Assembly: GCF_029633865.1 (NCBI RefSeq)
Contig: NW_026611535.1
Span: forward strand, 497,501 to 561,500
DNA length: 64,000 nt
Reading direction: 5' to 3'
Origin: Lampris incognitus
Taxonomy: Eukaryota > Chordata > Actinopteri > Lampriformes > Lampridae
The translations under genes were made by a program, and so were the position numbers. Below are positions 51,354-61,829 of the stretch, piece after piece. Below the pieces are notes generated by a model. The model did no database searches. It saw nothing but the letters and a program-made list of their open reading frames with translations, and was not told the DNA's origin. Each line of letters opens with the position of its first letter. Within the stretch, counting starts at the first letter, position 1.

Positions 51354-53756
51354 TTGCTCGGCACCCAGACACTGTGGCTGCTGCTGGTCTCAGTGTTATT
51401 GCACATCGAGATCAACGTGATGGTGCAGGCTCAAAACAAACACATGTGCAAGACTCTCTTCATGGGGGTCGAGAAGATGATACACGAGCTGCAGATGCTG
51501 CCATCTTTCACTCAGATAGAAAAGGTCAGCTCAAGCTGCGGAAATCCAGAGAACAGAGTATACAAGTTTGACTCTTGCAACAAGAAATTGTCTTTCTCTC
51601 ACTTTCTGTCATCCAGCAACAATGTGAGTATCATTAAGTATCATTTGTTCGGTTGGTTGTTGCCTGCTTTGCTTGTTGTGTGCTTGCTTAACAGCCGGTC
51701 ACGGCCCTGCGCATCAATTCCTGCTGTCACTGCTCATAAGCGCAGCCGCTCTGTGTCCTCTGTTCTTTGTGTATATGGTGGTAGTTTCGCAACAACCCTC
51801 TCTCGGACAGTTTGCTGACCAAAGATGGGAGACTACACGGGCCAGGATGAGTACCTTTGTTACATGACCAAGTCTGAAGAGGGAAAGCAGAGATGGCACG
51901 TGTGGAACCTCAAATCCGAAACTACTCGGTTGCACGAGGGTGACCGATTCGTTGTCCGAATTCCCTCTGCGTCCAACTTCGACAGCGTCGCCTGGCAGAG
52001 CAAAGCTGTATCATTGACCGAGTTGGTTCTCCACGCGACCGGCTTAAACGCTGTAATTATAGACAAACACTTTGCTTCGTTGGAAGGAAGAGAGACCGCC
52101 ACTGCCGCTACTGCTTCCGTAGCATCGACTCAAGCTCTGGAAAGGTTCCTAGTGGTGCGAGGGATAAAGTGCCACGATTACATACGACACGTAGTGTTTG
52201 AGTGCCACGAGGCTAGCAACGGGCTCGGACACCAACTGTGCGAGCTCTTTTGAACCCTGGTCCCTGTGATGATGGAGTGGCGATACGACATCATGCATCA
52301 CTACCGTCTTTTTAAGCGCACGGTCTTCATTCACTACGTGGAAGACGCAGAGTTCCCACCGATCTTGGTCGAAATGACACAGCCCAACTGGTTGTTGGAC
52401 CGGGTTGTGATGTGTCACCAGCGAGTACACGATGTGTCACTAGAACAACACAAGCACTACCTGCGTTACTGCGGATGGGCTTACGAGATGACGGAAACGA
52501 CCGAGACCGGAGTGGCCGCAGACGGTGTTACCAAAGAATATGAGGATGACTGTGGGGTAGACGATACCAAGGATAGGAATGTAGAAGAAGACGAAGATGA
52601 TGCTGGATACTTACCATGCAAGGTGCATACGTTCAACTCACTCACAAACACTCTCACAGACCGCCCAGGGAGCTGGAGCAAATGTTACCCGGTGCGGCTC
52701 TCGAAACGATTGAGATTCACAGACTTGATGGCTTGTTGCTTGGGGACTGCGCACAGGGAAATTCTGCAAGCATGCTACGAAGCAAACCTACCTGAATGCA
52801 CCAACTGGGGCTCCGTTAACCCCGTGCTGCTGATAACAGACGAACTCGACAGTGGGACCCAGCCTCCCAGGTGAAGGTTCTCGTACATAGTTACCTCGAG
52901 AGGCTACCTGGCACAGTTCCCGGGAGGGCGCCCTGGTTCTCCGCAGTACAACGAAATGTTTCTGCATGGGCGACCCGTAAGCAGACTCAATCTAAAGTGC
53001 TGCGACGAGTATAGGGCGGACTTCGAAGACGGCAACGATCGCAAAAAACCACTGTGTCACGACGTGGCTGCAAGCGTTCTGGTAGGCAGGGGTGGTGAGC
53101 GGTGTCCAGACATAGTAATCGACACGGGAAAAGAGGCGACTTACGCTCGGCGATGCGGACCCTGGTCGGGTAAAATCAGCATGAGATTGCGCTGATATGT
53201 GCCTGTAGAATTCTGCGCGAGCGACATCGGTGACCTCGGTCCTTTACTGGAGAAAATGGAAAAAATGTCGCTCGGGAACATGTTACTTCCGTAACCCGAG
53301 AACGAGTGCGGGATTTGTCAGGCCAAGACCCACAGCTTGCTGCTCACGGGAGACTCGTGTCGAGACGTCACCCGAATGCACCGCCGCTCTGCCATCGACA
53401 AGGCGCCCTATGTGTGCAACAACAGCGTCAGTCTGCCCAACTGCACCAAAGATGGCTCGGCTATCGAGTACGTGGGCACGTTCAACTCTAACATAAAAGA
53501 TCCAAAGGACGAGGACCCAGTCGGCCTGGCCGTGGGACTGTCGGCTGGTCCGATCCAGAGGGACGTGACCTCCATAAGCCTAGAATACGAAAACGTGCTC
53601 TCGACTCATCCCTGCGACCGTGTGATGGTATCATGCCAGAGCGGCAACCCGGCTTCTCCGGCCGTGACCGATCAGAAGGTGAAAGAACTCTCAATGGAGT
53701 GGGGGGCCCGGGTCAGGATTGGTTGCGTACGTGGAAGCTGTGGAGCGATCTAAAAC
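51354..53756 (+). pseudogene. Virus-like large ORF 5, five in-frame stops
   Basis: One reading frame can be followed for 2.4 kb (801 codons). Open pieces are 51354-51818, 51825-52253, 52266-52874, 52956-53195 and 53337-53753. The stops are TGA at 51816, 52251, 52872 and 53193 and TAA at 53292, and no frameshift is needed. The start looks like a signal peptide (basic-free hydrophobic LWLLLVSVLLHI, then VQAQN), cysteines are frequent and NxS/T sites occur. An acidic patch (EEDEDDAG) lies in the third piece. A secreted or membrane glycoprotein is a fair guess; the family is not recognised. Described only; inactive as it stands. Confidence 0.5.
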
Positions 53757-54176
53757 GTTCCCTTGCCCGAAAAACTCGAGGATACACCAACATTGTCGCC
53801 TCACAGCTTTGGTGTTTGAAGGAGGACAAGTTATCTAAAGGAGTTGAATCAAGTGCAACTGGACTTGGTATATGCATATCCGTGAAGACGTTTCGCCTCT
53901 CATCCAAGAGGCTTCCTCAGTTCGTGCCTTTCTGACTAGACCAAGCTAGTCGTGATGAGACTCGGAATTTATCCTCTAGGAGTCATTGTCAGAGCTATTG
54001 ATATGCTTGGCTCTTTGTGATCCGATGTTTTTACCAACGCCCGTCGCTAACAGAGCCACAGATATGAGTGCCTCTTTTGTGTACCGATGTTTGGCCGCGC
54101 CCGTCGTTATCGGAGCTATTGATTTGCATTTGTTTAGCAGCGACGGTCGTTGGGGGATTAGTTTCGACTTCATTAT

Positions 54177-54600
54177 TCAGTGGTCATGGGAGTCGTTGGA
54201 GCCGTTAGTGACCGACTGTTGTTCTTGGAGGCTAGGCTTCTTGAGTCTCCCGGGTAGGGATGAAAGGACGGCATTGTAAGTGGGAGATAGGTGGTGTGAC
54301 AGACCTCCTCCTCTGTTGAGGGGTGGTTTTTCCAGTTTCGCATAGATGGCTTCCTTCACCCCTCTTTCAAACCATCTATCTTCTCTGTCCAAAATGTGTA
54401 CATTGCTGTCCTCGACGGAGTGTGTCTTCTCCTTTAGGTGTAGATAGACTGCTGAGTCTTGTCCTGAGGAGTTTGGCCTTCTGTGTTGGGCCATCCGTTT
54501 GTGTAGTGGTTGTTTGGTTTCTCCTATGTATAGGTCAGTGCAATCTTCATTGCATTGTACAGCATACACCAGATTGCTTTTCCGGGTGTGTGGTACATGG
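54177..54600 (-). pseudogene. Penelope GIY-YIG endonuclease part
   Basis: The minus-strand frame from about 54585 gives SNLVYAVQC, DLYIGETKQPLHKRMAQHRR and SNVHILDREDRWFERGVKEA, the GIY-YIG nuclease of Penelope elements (here LYIGET). It ends in the linker-like PTYNAVLSSLPGR. It is well preserved and open over 130 codons. It is fused by a deletion to the RT start at about 54620. Confidence 0.88.
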
Positions 54601-54619
54601 TCTTTGGGATGAACCAGTC

Positions 54620-55792
54620 TTTGTCAGAGTGTGTTGCTGGGTTTGAAGCCTGAGGGGGTTCCATCTTTATGGATCTTGGGGAGTCCATATGTGCATGGAA
54701 TGTTATCTTGTGCGTAGAGACGGTGGTATTGTATCCGATCAATGGTTCCTCCTTTCAGTAGTTTCTGTAGGTACTCTGTTATTCTCCTCCTGTAACCACT
54801 AGTAGGATTGCGTCTCAGAGGTTCATAGGTGTCGGTGTCACTGAGTAATGACGTGATCTTGGCGTGGTAGTCTGTTGTGTTGAGGATAACCGTGCATCTC
54901 CCCTTATCTGCTGGAAGGATAGTGATGTTTTCGTCCTTGCTCAGGGCTGTCACGGCTTTCCTTTCCTCCATGGTTAGGTTGGAAGGAGGGAGTTTCACAT
55001 TGGATAGAGCTGCTTATACCTTTAACCTAAGCTGTTCCGCATCGGTTTCCGTTAGCTTGTTTTTCCTTATGTCTGATTCTGTGGATGTGATGATGTCACC
55101 TATAGGTAGTTGTTTGGGTGTCATGACGAAGTTCAGTCCTTTGGCTAAGACCTCCTTCTCTGATTGGGAAAGTACCTTGTCCGACAGATTCATGATCCAT
55201 CTGTTCTGCGTTCCGTTTTGTGTGGGATGTTCTGTCTTTTGTCTCCAGGTAAGTATATCTGCTTGGCTAGTGTTGTTGGTTCATCGCTGTAAGTTTTGAA
55301 ACTTCCTTGTCTGCCTTTCTTTGGTTTTGTGGTGTTGAGATAGTTGGGCTTTCTTGGTGAAATCAGTGATCCTCTCCAAGACTCACCAGGCAAGTGGGAT
55401 GTTATTTGCTGGAGTAGTTGGTCAGATTTCTCCCTCAGCCCTTCAATAGTGAAATGGACCTGTCTCACTCTTTCATTCAGGAATTGATTCTGCGCCTTCT
55501 CTAGGATTCTATCTGCTCTAGGTCCTTTCATTGTGGTACACAGGCACAGGCTAGTGGGTATGAGCCTGTGTTGTTAGCATCTCAGATTGAATCGTAAGTG
55601 GTTTCTGTAGTCTGCAATCTTCTGAGCCATCCTTTCATATTCCCTCACCATTTTAAGGTTGTCAGACCCAAATTGTTCCGCAACATGTCTGTGAATGTTC
55701 TCATTCATACAGGTTATGGTTATCCAAAGGAGTTGAATCAAGTGCAACTGGGCTTGGTATATATCCGTGAAGACGTTTCGCCTCTCATCCAA
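54620..55792 (-). pseudogene. Penelope RT N-terminal part
   Basis: 55792-55574 is the N-terminal start (NIHRHVAEQFGSDNLKMV). 55531-55190 follows in another frame. 54998-54624 has ALSKDENITILPADKGRCTV, SLLSDTDTYEPL and YGLPKIHKDGTP. The RT palm with its catalytic YxDD motif should follow but is missing: the sequence goes straight to the GIY-YIG domain. A deletion of roughly the RT core explains this. Confidence 0.82.
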
Positions 55793-55839
55793 GAGGCTTC
55801 CTCAGTTCGTGCCATTCTGACTAGACCAAGCTAGTCTGA

Positions 55840-56395
55840 CTGGCTGGTGATGAAACTCAGAATTTATCCTCTAGGAGTCCTTGTCAGAGCTATAGATGTC
55901 CATGGCCCTTTTGTGTTCCGATGTTTACCAACGGCCATCGCTAACAGAGCCATAGATATGAGTGGCTCTTTTGTGTACCGATGTTTGGCCGCGCCCGTCG
56001 TTATCGGAGTTATTGATTTGCATTTGCTTAGCAGCGACGGCCGTTGGGGGTGTTAGTTTCGACTTCATTGTTCAGTGGTGATGAGAGTCGTTGGAGCCGT
56101 TAGTGACCGACTGTTGTTCTTGGAGGCTAGGCTTCTTGAGTCTCCTGGGTAGAGATGAAAGGAAGGCATTGTAAGTGGGTGTTAGGTGGTGTCGCAGACC
56201 TCCTCCTCTGTTGAGGGATGTTTTTTCCAGTTTCGCATAGATGGCTTCCTTCACCCCTCTTTCAAACCATCTATCTTCTCTGTCCAAAATGTGTACGTTG
56301 CTATGAAGAGCTGTGCATTCATAACGTGGTGGGGCAGGGTACGTACCATCTGGTCTAGCTGGGCAACAGACACAGCAGCTGGACTTGTTAAACAT
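55840..56395 (-). pseudogene. Upstream partial Penelope copy (GIY-YIG end)
   Basis: Repeats the C-terminal half of the nuclease (SNVHILDREDRWFERGVKEA) and the 3' untranslated part; it is the upstream pLTR member. Right of 56306 the sequence differs from the main copy. Confidence 0.8.
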
Positions 56396-56461
56396 GGACT
56401 ACATCTATCAACATGTACTAGAGTTTAAATAAGATGTGCTTCTAGATTTGTGAAACCTGTG

Positions 56462-56868
56462 TATTTTTTTAATTTTTTAATTTTTTTGGGGGGGAGGTAT
56501 TGTTCCCCCTTTGTTCTCCCAGATTGTACTTGGCCCACTCTTCCGAGCCGTCCCGGTCGCTGCTCCACCCCCTCTGCCGATCTGGGGAGGGCTGAAGACT
56601 ACCACATGCTTCCTCTGATACATGTGGAGTCGCCAGCCGCTTCTTTTCACCTGACAGTGAGGAGTGAGGAATTTCGCCGGGGGGGGGGGGCGTAGCGCGT
56701 AGTGCAGCGACCAGGACACATACCTTACATCCGGCTTCCCACCGGCAGCAGACACAGGCAGTTGTGTCTGCAGGGACGCTCGACCAAGCCGGAGGTAACA
56801 CGGGGATTCGAACCGGCGATTTCCGTGTTGGCAGGCAACGGAATAGACCGCTACTCTACCCGGACGCC
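56462..56868 (-). mobile_element. tRNA-derived SINE
   Basis: On the minus strand it starts GGCGTCCGGGTAGAGTAGCG, has a perfect B box (GGTTCGAATCC), a fish-SINE body (CTCCGGCTTGGTCGAGCGTC; ACCTGACA in reverse; GATCGGCAGAGGGGGTGGAG) and an A/T-rich tail at 56462-56486. It is nearly full length and carries a 12-G run (plus strand 56680 onward). Confidence 0.85.
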
Positions 56869-57000
56869 AAACCTCTGCAATTGTTTTGTGAAATACAATC
56901 AAAATAAAAACAAACTTCCGCGAATCGTTCTGAATTACAGTTGGTCTGACATCTCCACATTCGGTTCTTGTAAATTTAAAGCGTTTTGAAACACAACATC

Positions 57001-57144
57001 AAAACCGAGGAGAAAAAAACAATTCATAAAGAAAACACCGTAGAATACAAATTCCCACATCAGGATATATCAAACGCAATGAAGCTACGAGCCGCTGGAT
57101 GTGAATATCAAACGGATATTGAACGTAATGTGTCTTTACCGCAG
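57001..57144. other. Unassigned flank left of the hAT element
   Basis: Contiguous with 60170 onward before the hAT insertion. No gene recognised. Confidence 0.4.
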
Positions 57145-60100
57145 CAGGGCCGGTCCTATGCTATTCTGGGCCGGGCAGCAACCATCGCTCACCGCCACCC
57201 CCCCAAAAAAAAACAAAAACCCACAGACATGTACGACCGTGACAACCACCAACAGCCATAAAGCCTAGGCCTACGCACGCACGCATACACCACACAGCTG
57301 TGTGTGGGGTGAGCACAGGCTACCAATTCAAAATAACATCAACCACAGGACACAATTACAAGCAACCATGCCACAGCGGGCTATTGTAAAGTCCTCCTCA
57401 TTATCTTACCTTCAAACTTTACGCGTCGTGTCTTGACCACTGCAAATGTTGCAATTGTGTCATTGTAATCCACCTGTCTTGCCACACGGTTCTCGATGGA
57501 CAACACAGCCAACGCAGACAGTCTTTCTTGGGACATCGTTGATCTCAAATATGTCTTGATCAATTTCAATTTGCTGAAAGAGCGCTCTGCACTTGCGACT
57601 GAGAATGGAGTTGTAAGAAACCCCTGGCAAGCGGCAGTAGTGTTCGGAAATGCCGTTTTCATGTCTCTCTCAACTAAAACATCCAGCACTTCAGAGGTTC
57701 TTTTTTACATCAGCTGGGAGCAGAAGTGACAAAAATCCAAATTCACTGTCCAGTTCTCCACCATCAATCCTCCCCACAAACTCCGCGAGCTCTTCACAGG
57801 CCTCTCTGTGGTTGTCAATCAGGTTAACATTTTTAATGTCCTCCAAAACGTGGAAAAGATGATCGCACTGACTCACATATGAAAAACGCTCTTCTGTCTC
57901 AGTTATCACTGTGTCGGTCAAGCGGGTGAAAAAGCTCACTCTAAACTTGTCCTCCCCTGTCAAAGGCTCATCGACTGACATTTCACCGGGAAGTCGTTTT
58001 CGGCGTCGCGTACGATGTTCAGGGAAAGCCGGTTGAACGTCAATATTCTCTGCAAGTTCTTCTACTTTTTCAGCAGCATCTTGGAAACCGTTCAGTCGAC
58101 ATTGTTCCATCTCTTCTTCTATAGCTGTGACAACTCTTACTGCAGCATCACCGATGCTCAAATGTCGTGACTGCAGGACGACACTGGCCTGATTGACTGT
58201 ATTCAGCACTTTGTGCCAAACAACTAAGCTGACCAAAAAGTCAAATGTTTCAATTGCCTGCACGAGACTTGTGACTTTACAGGTGGTCTCGGAATCATAG
58301 GTGCTATCTTCACTGATGGCTATGAGTGCATCTATGACCTGGGGTAGCTGCTCAATTACCGTTCTTGTCGCGTCAGCGCGAGCGCTCCATCTGGTCTCTG
58401 AGAGAGGTTTCAGTGTGATGCGCATATGTTTTTCAAGAATCCCCCAACGTTTCGTTGATTTTCCGAATAATTTGTCTAGCTGATTTAGCACTCCAAAAAA
58501 ATTATTGGCCTCGTTCGATGACTCGGCTGCATGTTCAATGGCCAGATTCAAGTTGTGAGGGCAACAGGGCACAAAGAAAGCCCGCTTGTTAACCTGCTTC
58601 ACCCTTGCTTGTACTCCCCTGTGCACACCCCTCATGTTGGCCCCGTTATCGAAACATTGTCCCCTGCAATCATCAATGTTAATGCCATATTTAGCCAGCC
58701 TTTCCAGCAGTGTGTCTGCAAGTGCCTCGCCCGTTGTGCTTTTCACAGCAATGAATTCAAAAAAGCTCTCATGCACCTCTACCTTCTGGTCTGTTGTAAC
58801 ATATCGCAAACCGAGAGAGAGCTGTTCTTTGTGCGACACATCTGGTGTGCAGTCCATCATGATGCTGTAATATCCAGCTGTTTTGACCTTCTGCACCATT
58901 TTTTCCAACACTGCCTCAGGTAGGAGTCCAATAAACTCATTTTGAATGTTTTTGCTGAGGTAGTGGGTAGTCTTGGAATGATTGAGATGTCGTGCTAATG
59001 GAGCATCATATTTGGCCAAAAATTCCACAAGCTTATGAAAATTGCCGTTGTTTTCTTGGTAAAGGCGATCGACACTTCCTCTAAATGCAAGGTTTTGTAA
59101 TGCAAGAAACATGATGCAATCCAAAATTTAGCTAAGCACTTCATGCCACCGTTGTCACTCACTGAGAAGCTCTGCTTGCTGGTGGCTGTCCATCGTTGTA
59201 CCAGTAGCCAAAGCGAATTCCAGAGTTTTCCACTTTGAAAAATTGTCAAGATGAGAACGATAATTCTCGTGTTCAGTCAGTCTCGTTGATAACTTGACCC
59301 AGTTTGAAAAACCAGTAAGGAAGACCCCTTTGTCAGTTCCAAACAACTTACAACAGAAACAGAAGACAGCATTGGCAGACTTTGAGTAGACTAACCATGG
59401 CCGAGGTACTTTTAGGGCACCGACTGTCCTGGTGTAATTATCTGGTGTGAAACGACGCCCATCCATTTTAGGGAAATCAAAATCGGTCACCTGCAGTGGT
59501 TTATTTCTGACTATGTCCGTTCTGATGTCATCATCCTGCATTCTGTCTGGCCACTGTGCAGGATCAAATAAGTCAAACTCACGCTCCCCATCACTTTCGT
59601 GACTTCCCTCTTCCTCGACAGATTCTTGATGGTCGTTTGCATTCTCTAGCGGTGGAGTTGCTAGAGCGCCACGGTCGCTGTCCGCTCCGGTATCCTCTGC
59701 TGCTGAGTTAGCACATGTGGTGGATGTGCTAGCTTCATTGCTATCCACAGCATCCTCCAAGTGTTCTGCTGCCCGAACGTTAAGCCAAGCACCGTATACC
59801 TTCTTTGCATTTTCTGCCTCTTTTTTTTGCATTTTCTACCTTACATTTCTGTAATTTTCTTTTCTTACAACCAGATTTGTTTCCAGACATTTTTTTGGTT
59901 AGTAGAACCGAATTTCACGTCTTCACCATAGGCTATACTAACTCATGGGGGAGGGGGAGGACGACACAACTTTTGATACATTTTTGAAAATAAATCGTTC
60001 TCAGAAAATAGGGAAACTGCCAGGAGGAGCAACATACAGGGCCTCTTTGCACTGCTGAGACACACAATTAACAATCCCTGCACTTACAGCAGAATCAGCG

Positions 60101-60161
60101 CCCCTCCAGACCTGCGCCCGGTGCGGTTGCCCCCGTTGATACCCCCGCAGAACCGGCCCAG
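57145..60161 (-). mobile_element. hAT transposon with 8-bp target duplication
   Basis: Ends CAGGGCCGGTCCTATGC (57145) and, inverted from 60161, CTGGGCCGGTTCTGCGG form short hAT-type terminal repeats. TACCGCAG stands on both sides (57137-57144, 60162-60169), a perfect 8-bp duplication. The 3.0-kb element contains a single transposase gene on the minus strand. Confidence 0.95.
57381..59890 (-). pseudogene. hAT transposase (ZMYM/TTF-finger type), few lesions
   Basis: The most natural start is ATG at 59890 (MSGNKSGCKKRKLQKCK); an A-run near 59830 shifts into the frame of 59832-59155. That part has the acidic N-terminus and the TTF-type finger (VFCFCCKLFG ... HENYRSH). 59124-57691 holds the catalytic region (GYYSIMMDCTPDVSHKEQLS, GQCFDNGANMRG, FFVPCCPHNLNLAIEH, SETRWSARADA). 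57689-57381 holds the dimerisation tail (SVASAERSFSKLKLIKTYLR). Two in-frame stops (TGA and TAA, ~59153 and ~59126) and one frameshift at an A-run near 57700 break it. It resembles the zinc finger MYM-type 1-like hAT proteins of fish. Confidence 0.9.
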
Positions 60162-60169
60162 TACCGCAG

Positions 60170-61614
60170 TATTAACTTTGGATCTGACAATTCCCTCTGA
60201 AGTGTTTCTGCCCCTCTGAAGAAAACGGACAAGCCTAAACAGGGAGGATCTCCATAAAGCTGCTCGGTAAATCTCTTTCTCCGTGTAACGGCTCAACTAT
60301 ACCGATGTAGTGAGGCCTCGCTGCATGTTGTGTGCTAGTACAGGCCTAAGTGAATGTGTAGCAACCTCACAGCTTCTCAGCCTTTCTATCTAGCTAACAG
60401 AACTGGTGGGACGGTGAACTGGAACAATAACAGCATTTATTTAATTTAACACCGCAGTTAGTTTCCGGGGGGGGGGGCTGCAAATCGTTCGTATAAAGTT
60501 CGCACATTTCTACTCATTTACCGTCAACAGTGTCTGCTCTGCTGGATGAAGAACGACACCGCAGCGCCTCGCTGCATGCCGAACAACAGCCGAAAACCTT
60601 GTTCCAAGACGAATTCCTCCTTAAGCCCAGTGCTAAAGTGGACGAAGCCAAGGGGCAGGGAATACTCTCAGGAGGGAGTTGGGAGAAAAGGAAGGGAGAG
60701 ACATCCAAACTGCCCAACAGGTTTGCTGACGATGCCGCTCCTACTGCAGAACGGTCAGTTCACCTCAAACACGGCAGCCATCGTTCATTTCCTTTTGTCT
60801 CGACAGCCTACCCGACCCGCACAAATCCATTTTGCAGCTGCTAACCTTTTGGTGACGTCATCACAATCAAACATCAACTTCTTCACACTCAAACTTTCAC
60901 CGTCTTCCTTAGCCGCCACAGAAGACCCGCCCTCTGCGACAGTTCCTCTCCTTCCAATAGGCCCACAGTTCCTGACAGTCATTGATCGGCCAATGAAGTG
61001 CCCACCCATCACCAGAGGCAATTCAAGCCTCTGCAAGCCAGTCAGTCCCATGTGGCTCGCCACATCTGACTCTCACTTTGTTAGCGCTCAGCAAATAAGT
61101 CAGACTCCACTTTGGTTTTCTCCCGACATGTTTAGTTTTTAATTCATTTGTTGAAGGTTAAACGCAGACTCAGTTTTTAATGTGTAGCGATAATTAAAGC
61201 TATGTTGACATTTACATATTAAAGGTATGGTATCACTAGATTAGCATTGTTGTATCTCCCTTAGAGTATTGAGCAACTTATACTGCTAGGTTTATAACAT
61301 AAATCAGTCGATAAAGGGATTCGAAATTTGCCGTCGTGACAGCCGGTGGTTTTATTATACAATAACTTTCACGTGACACTCCAAGGCACCCGTAATATCA
61401 ATACCCTGGTCCGCCTATAGGTGGCAGCAACGGAACAGGTATAATCACAATATATAATAAGCATATTATGTGAGAAACAATAAAAGCAATTGGGTAATTG
61501 TGCTTCATTGTTTGAAACCTTTTATTTTAATCTCCAAACAGATGACATGTGTACAAATACACATATAAGAATAGGACTTCAGACTGCACTTTAACTCACA
61601 TTGTAAAACATGTT

Positions 61615-61616
<2 letters not shown>
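60170..61616. other. Unassigned, partly CpG-rich
   Basis: 60500-61140 is open in two plus-strand frames (60530-60844; 60546-61142) and in one minus-strand frame (61063-60785), without any recognised domain. A TATA-like GTATAAAG lies at about 60492. On the minus strand, an ATG near 60782 (MAAVFE) followed by GAG/GTGAAC could be a short first exon with a splice donor. These are possibilities only. A G-run lies at 60467-60478. Confidence 0.3.
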
Positions 61617-61657
<41 letters not shown>

Positions 61658-61660
61658 TAT
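61617..61660. repeat. (ATT)n microsatellite
   Basis: About 14 ATT units. Confidence 0.95.
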
Positions 61661-61829
61661 TGCTAAATTAAGTAAATATGACATATATATTGACAATTAT
61701 TTGTTAATTCAATTGAGAAAGGCATGACTCTATGATAAAACACATTTTTATTGGCAATTTGTATTAGAGACCAATGCAGACAAACTTAATTATATATTGG
61801 ATTATGTATTTAGATAAATAAGTGTACAG

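Larger units (their letters stand above)
48640..53790. other. GC-rich, densely coding virus-like segment
   Basis: Compared with both sides, this stretch is visibly richer in G and C. It has open frames on both strands over most of its length, tight spacing (e.g. a stop overlapping AATAAA 33 bases before the next ATG) and no transposon motif. Frames are broken by stops and a few frameshifts. This is the appearance of a decayed piece of a large DNA virus. Fish genomes are known to contain alloherpesvirus-derived sequences (Teratorn-type), which is the working hypothesis; no gene was recognised with certainty. Its left border is hidden by Tc1 C, and its right border is the Penelope element. Confidence 0.5.
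53800..56420 (-). mobile_element. Penelope-like element with pLTR repeats
   Basis: Direct repeats at 53828-54408 and 55712-56306 (TTATC.AAAGGAGTTGAATC ... CTCTGTCCAAAATGTGTAC) frame one minus-strand coding region. This is the tandem, LTR-like arrangement characteristic of Penelope elements. The right repeat is a partial upstream copy including the GIY-YIG C-terminal end. The coding region between them has lost its RT core. Confidence 0.85.

Noticed and set aside
51624..51694. Small intron (GTGAGT ... TTAACAG) in virus-like ORF 5
   Set aside because: The canonical join leads to a stop after 14 codons, whereas the unspliced frame stays open to 51816; splicing is not supported.
53880..53925. 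Possible hammerhead ribozyme in the Penelope pLTR (minus strand GGATGAGAGGCGAAAC, also at 55770-55800)
   Set aside because: Penelope elements can carry hammerheads, but here the essential C and U of the CUGANGA core are not present and no stem III plus cleavage triplet could be drawn. Kept only as a prompt for a covariance-model search.
60530..61142. A 198-codon plus-strand gene
   Set aside because: Two plus frames and a minus frame are open over the same bases with no recognisable domain, so none can be preferred.
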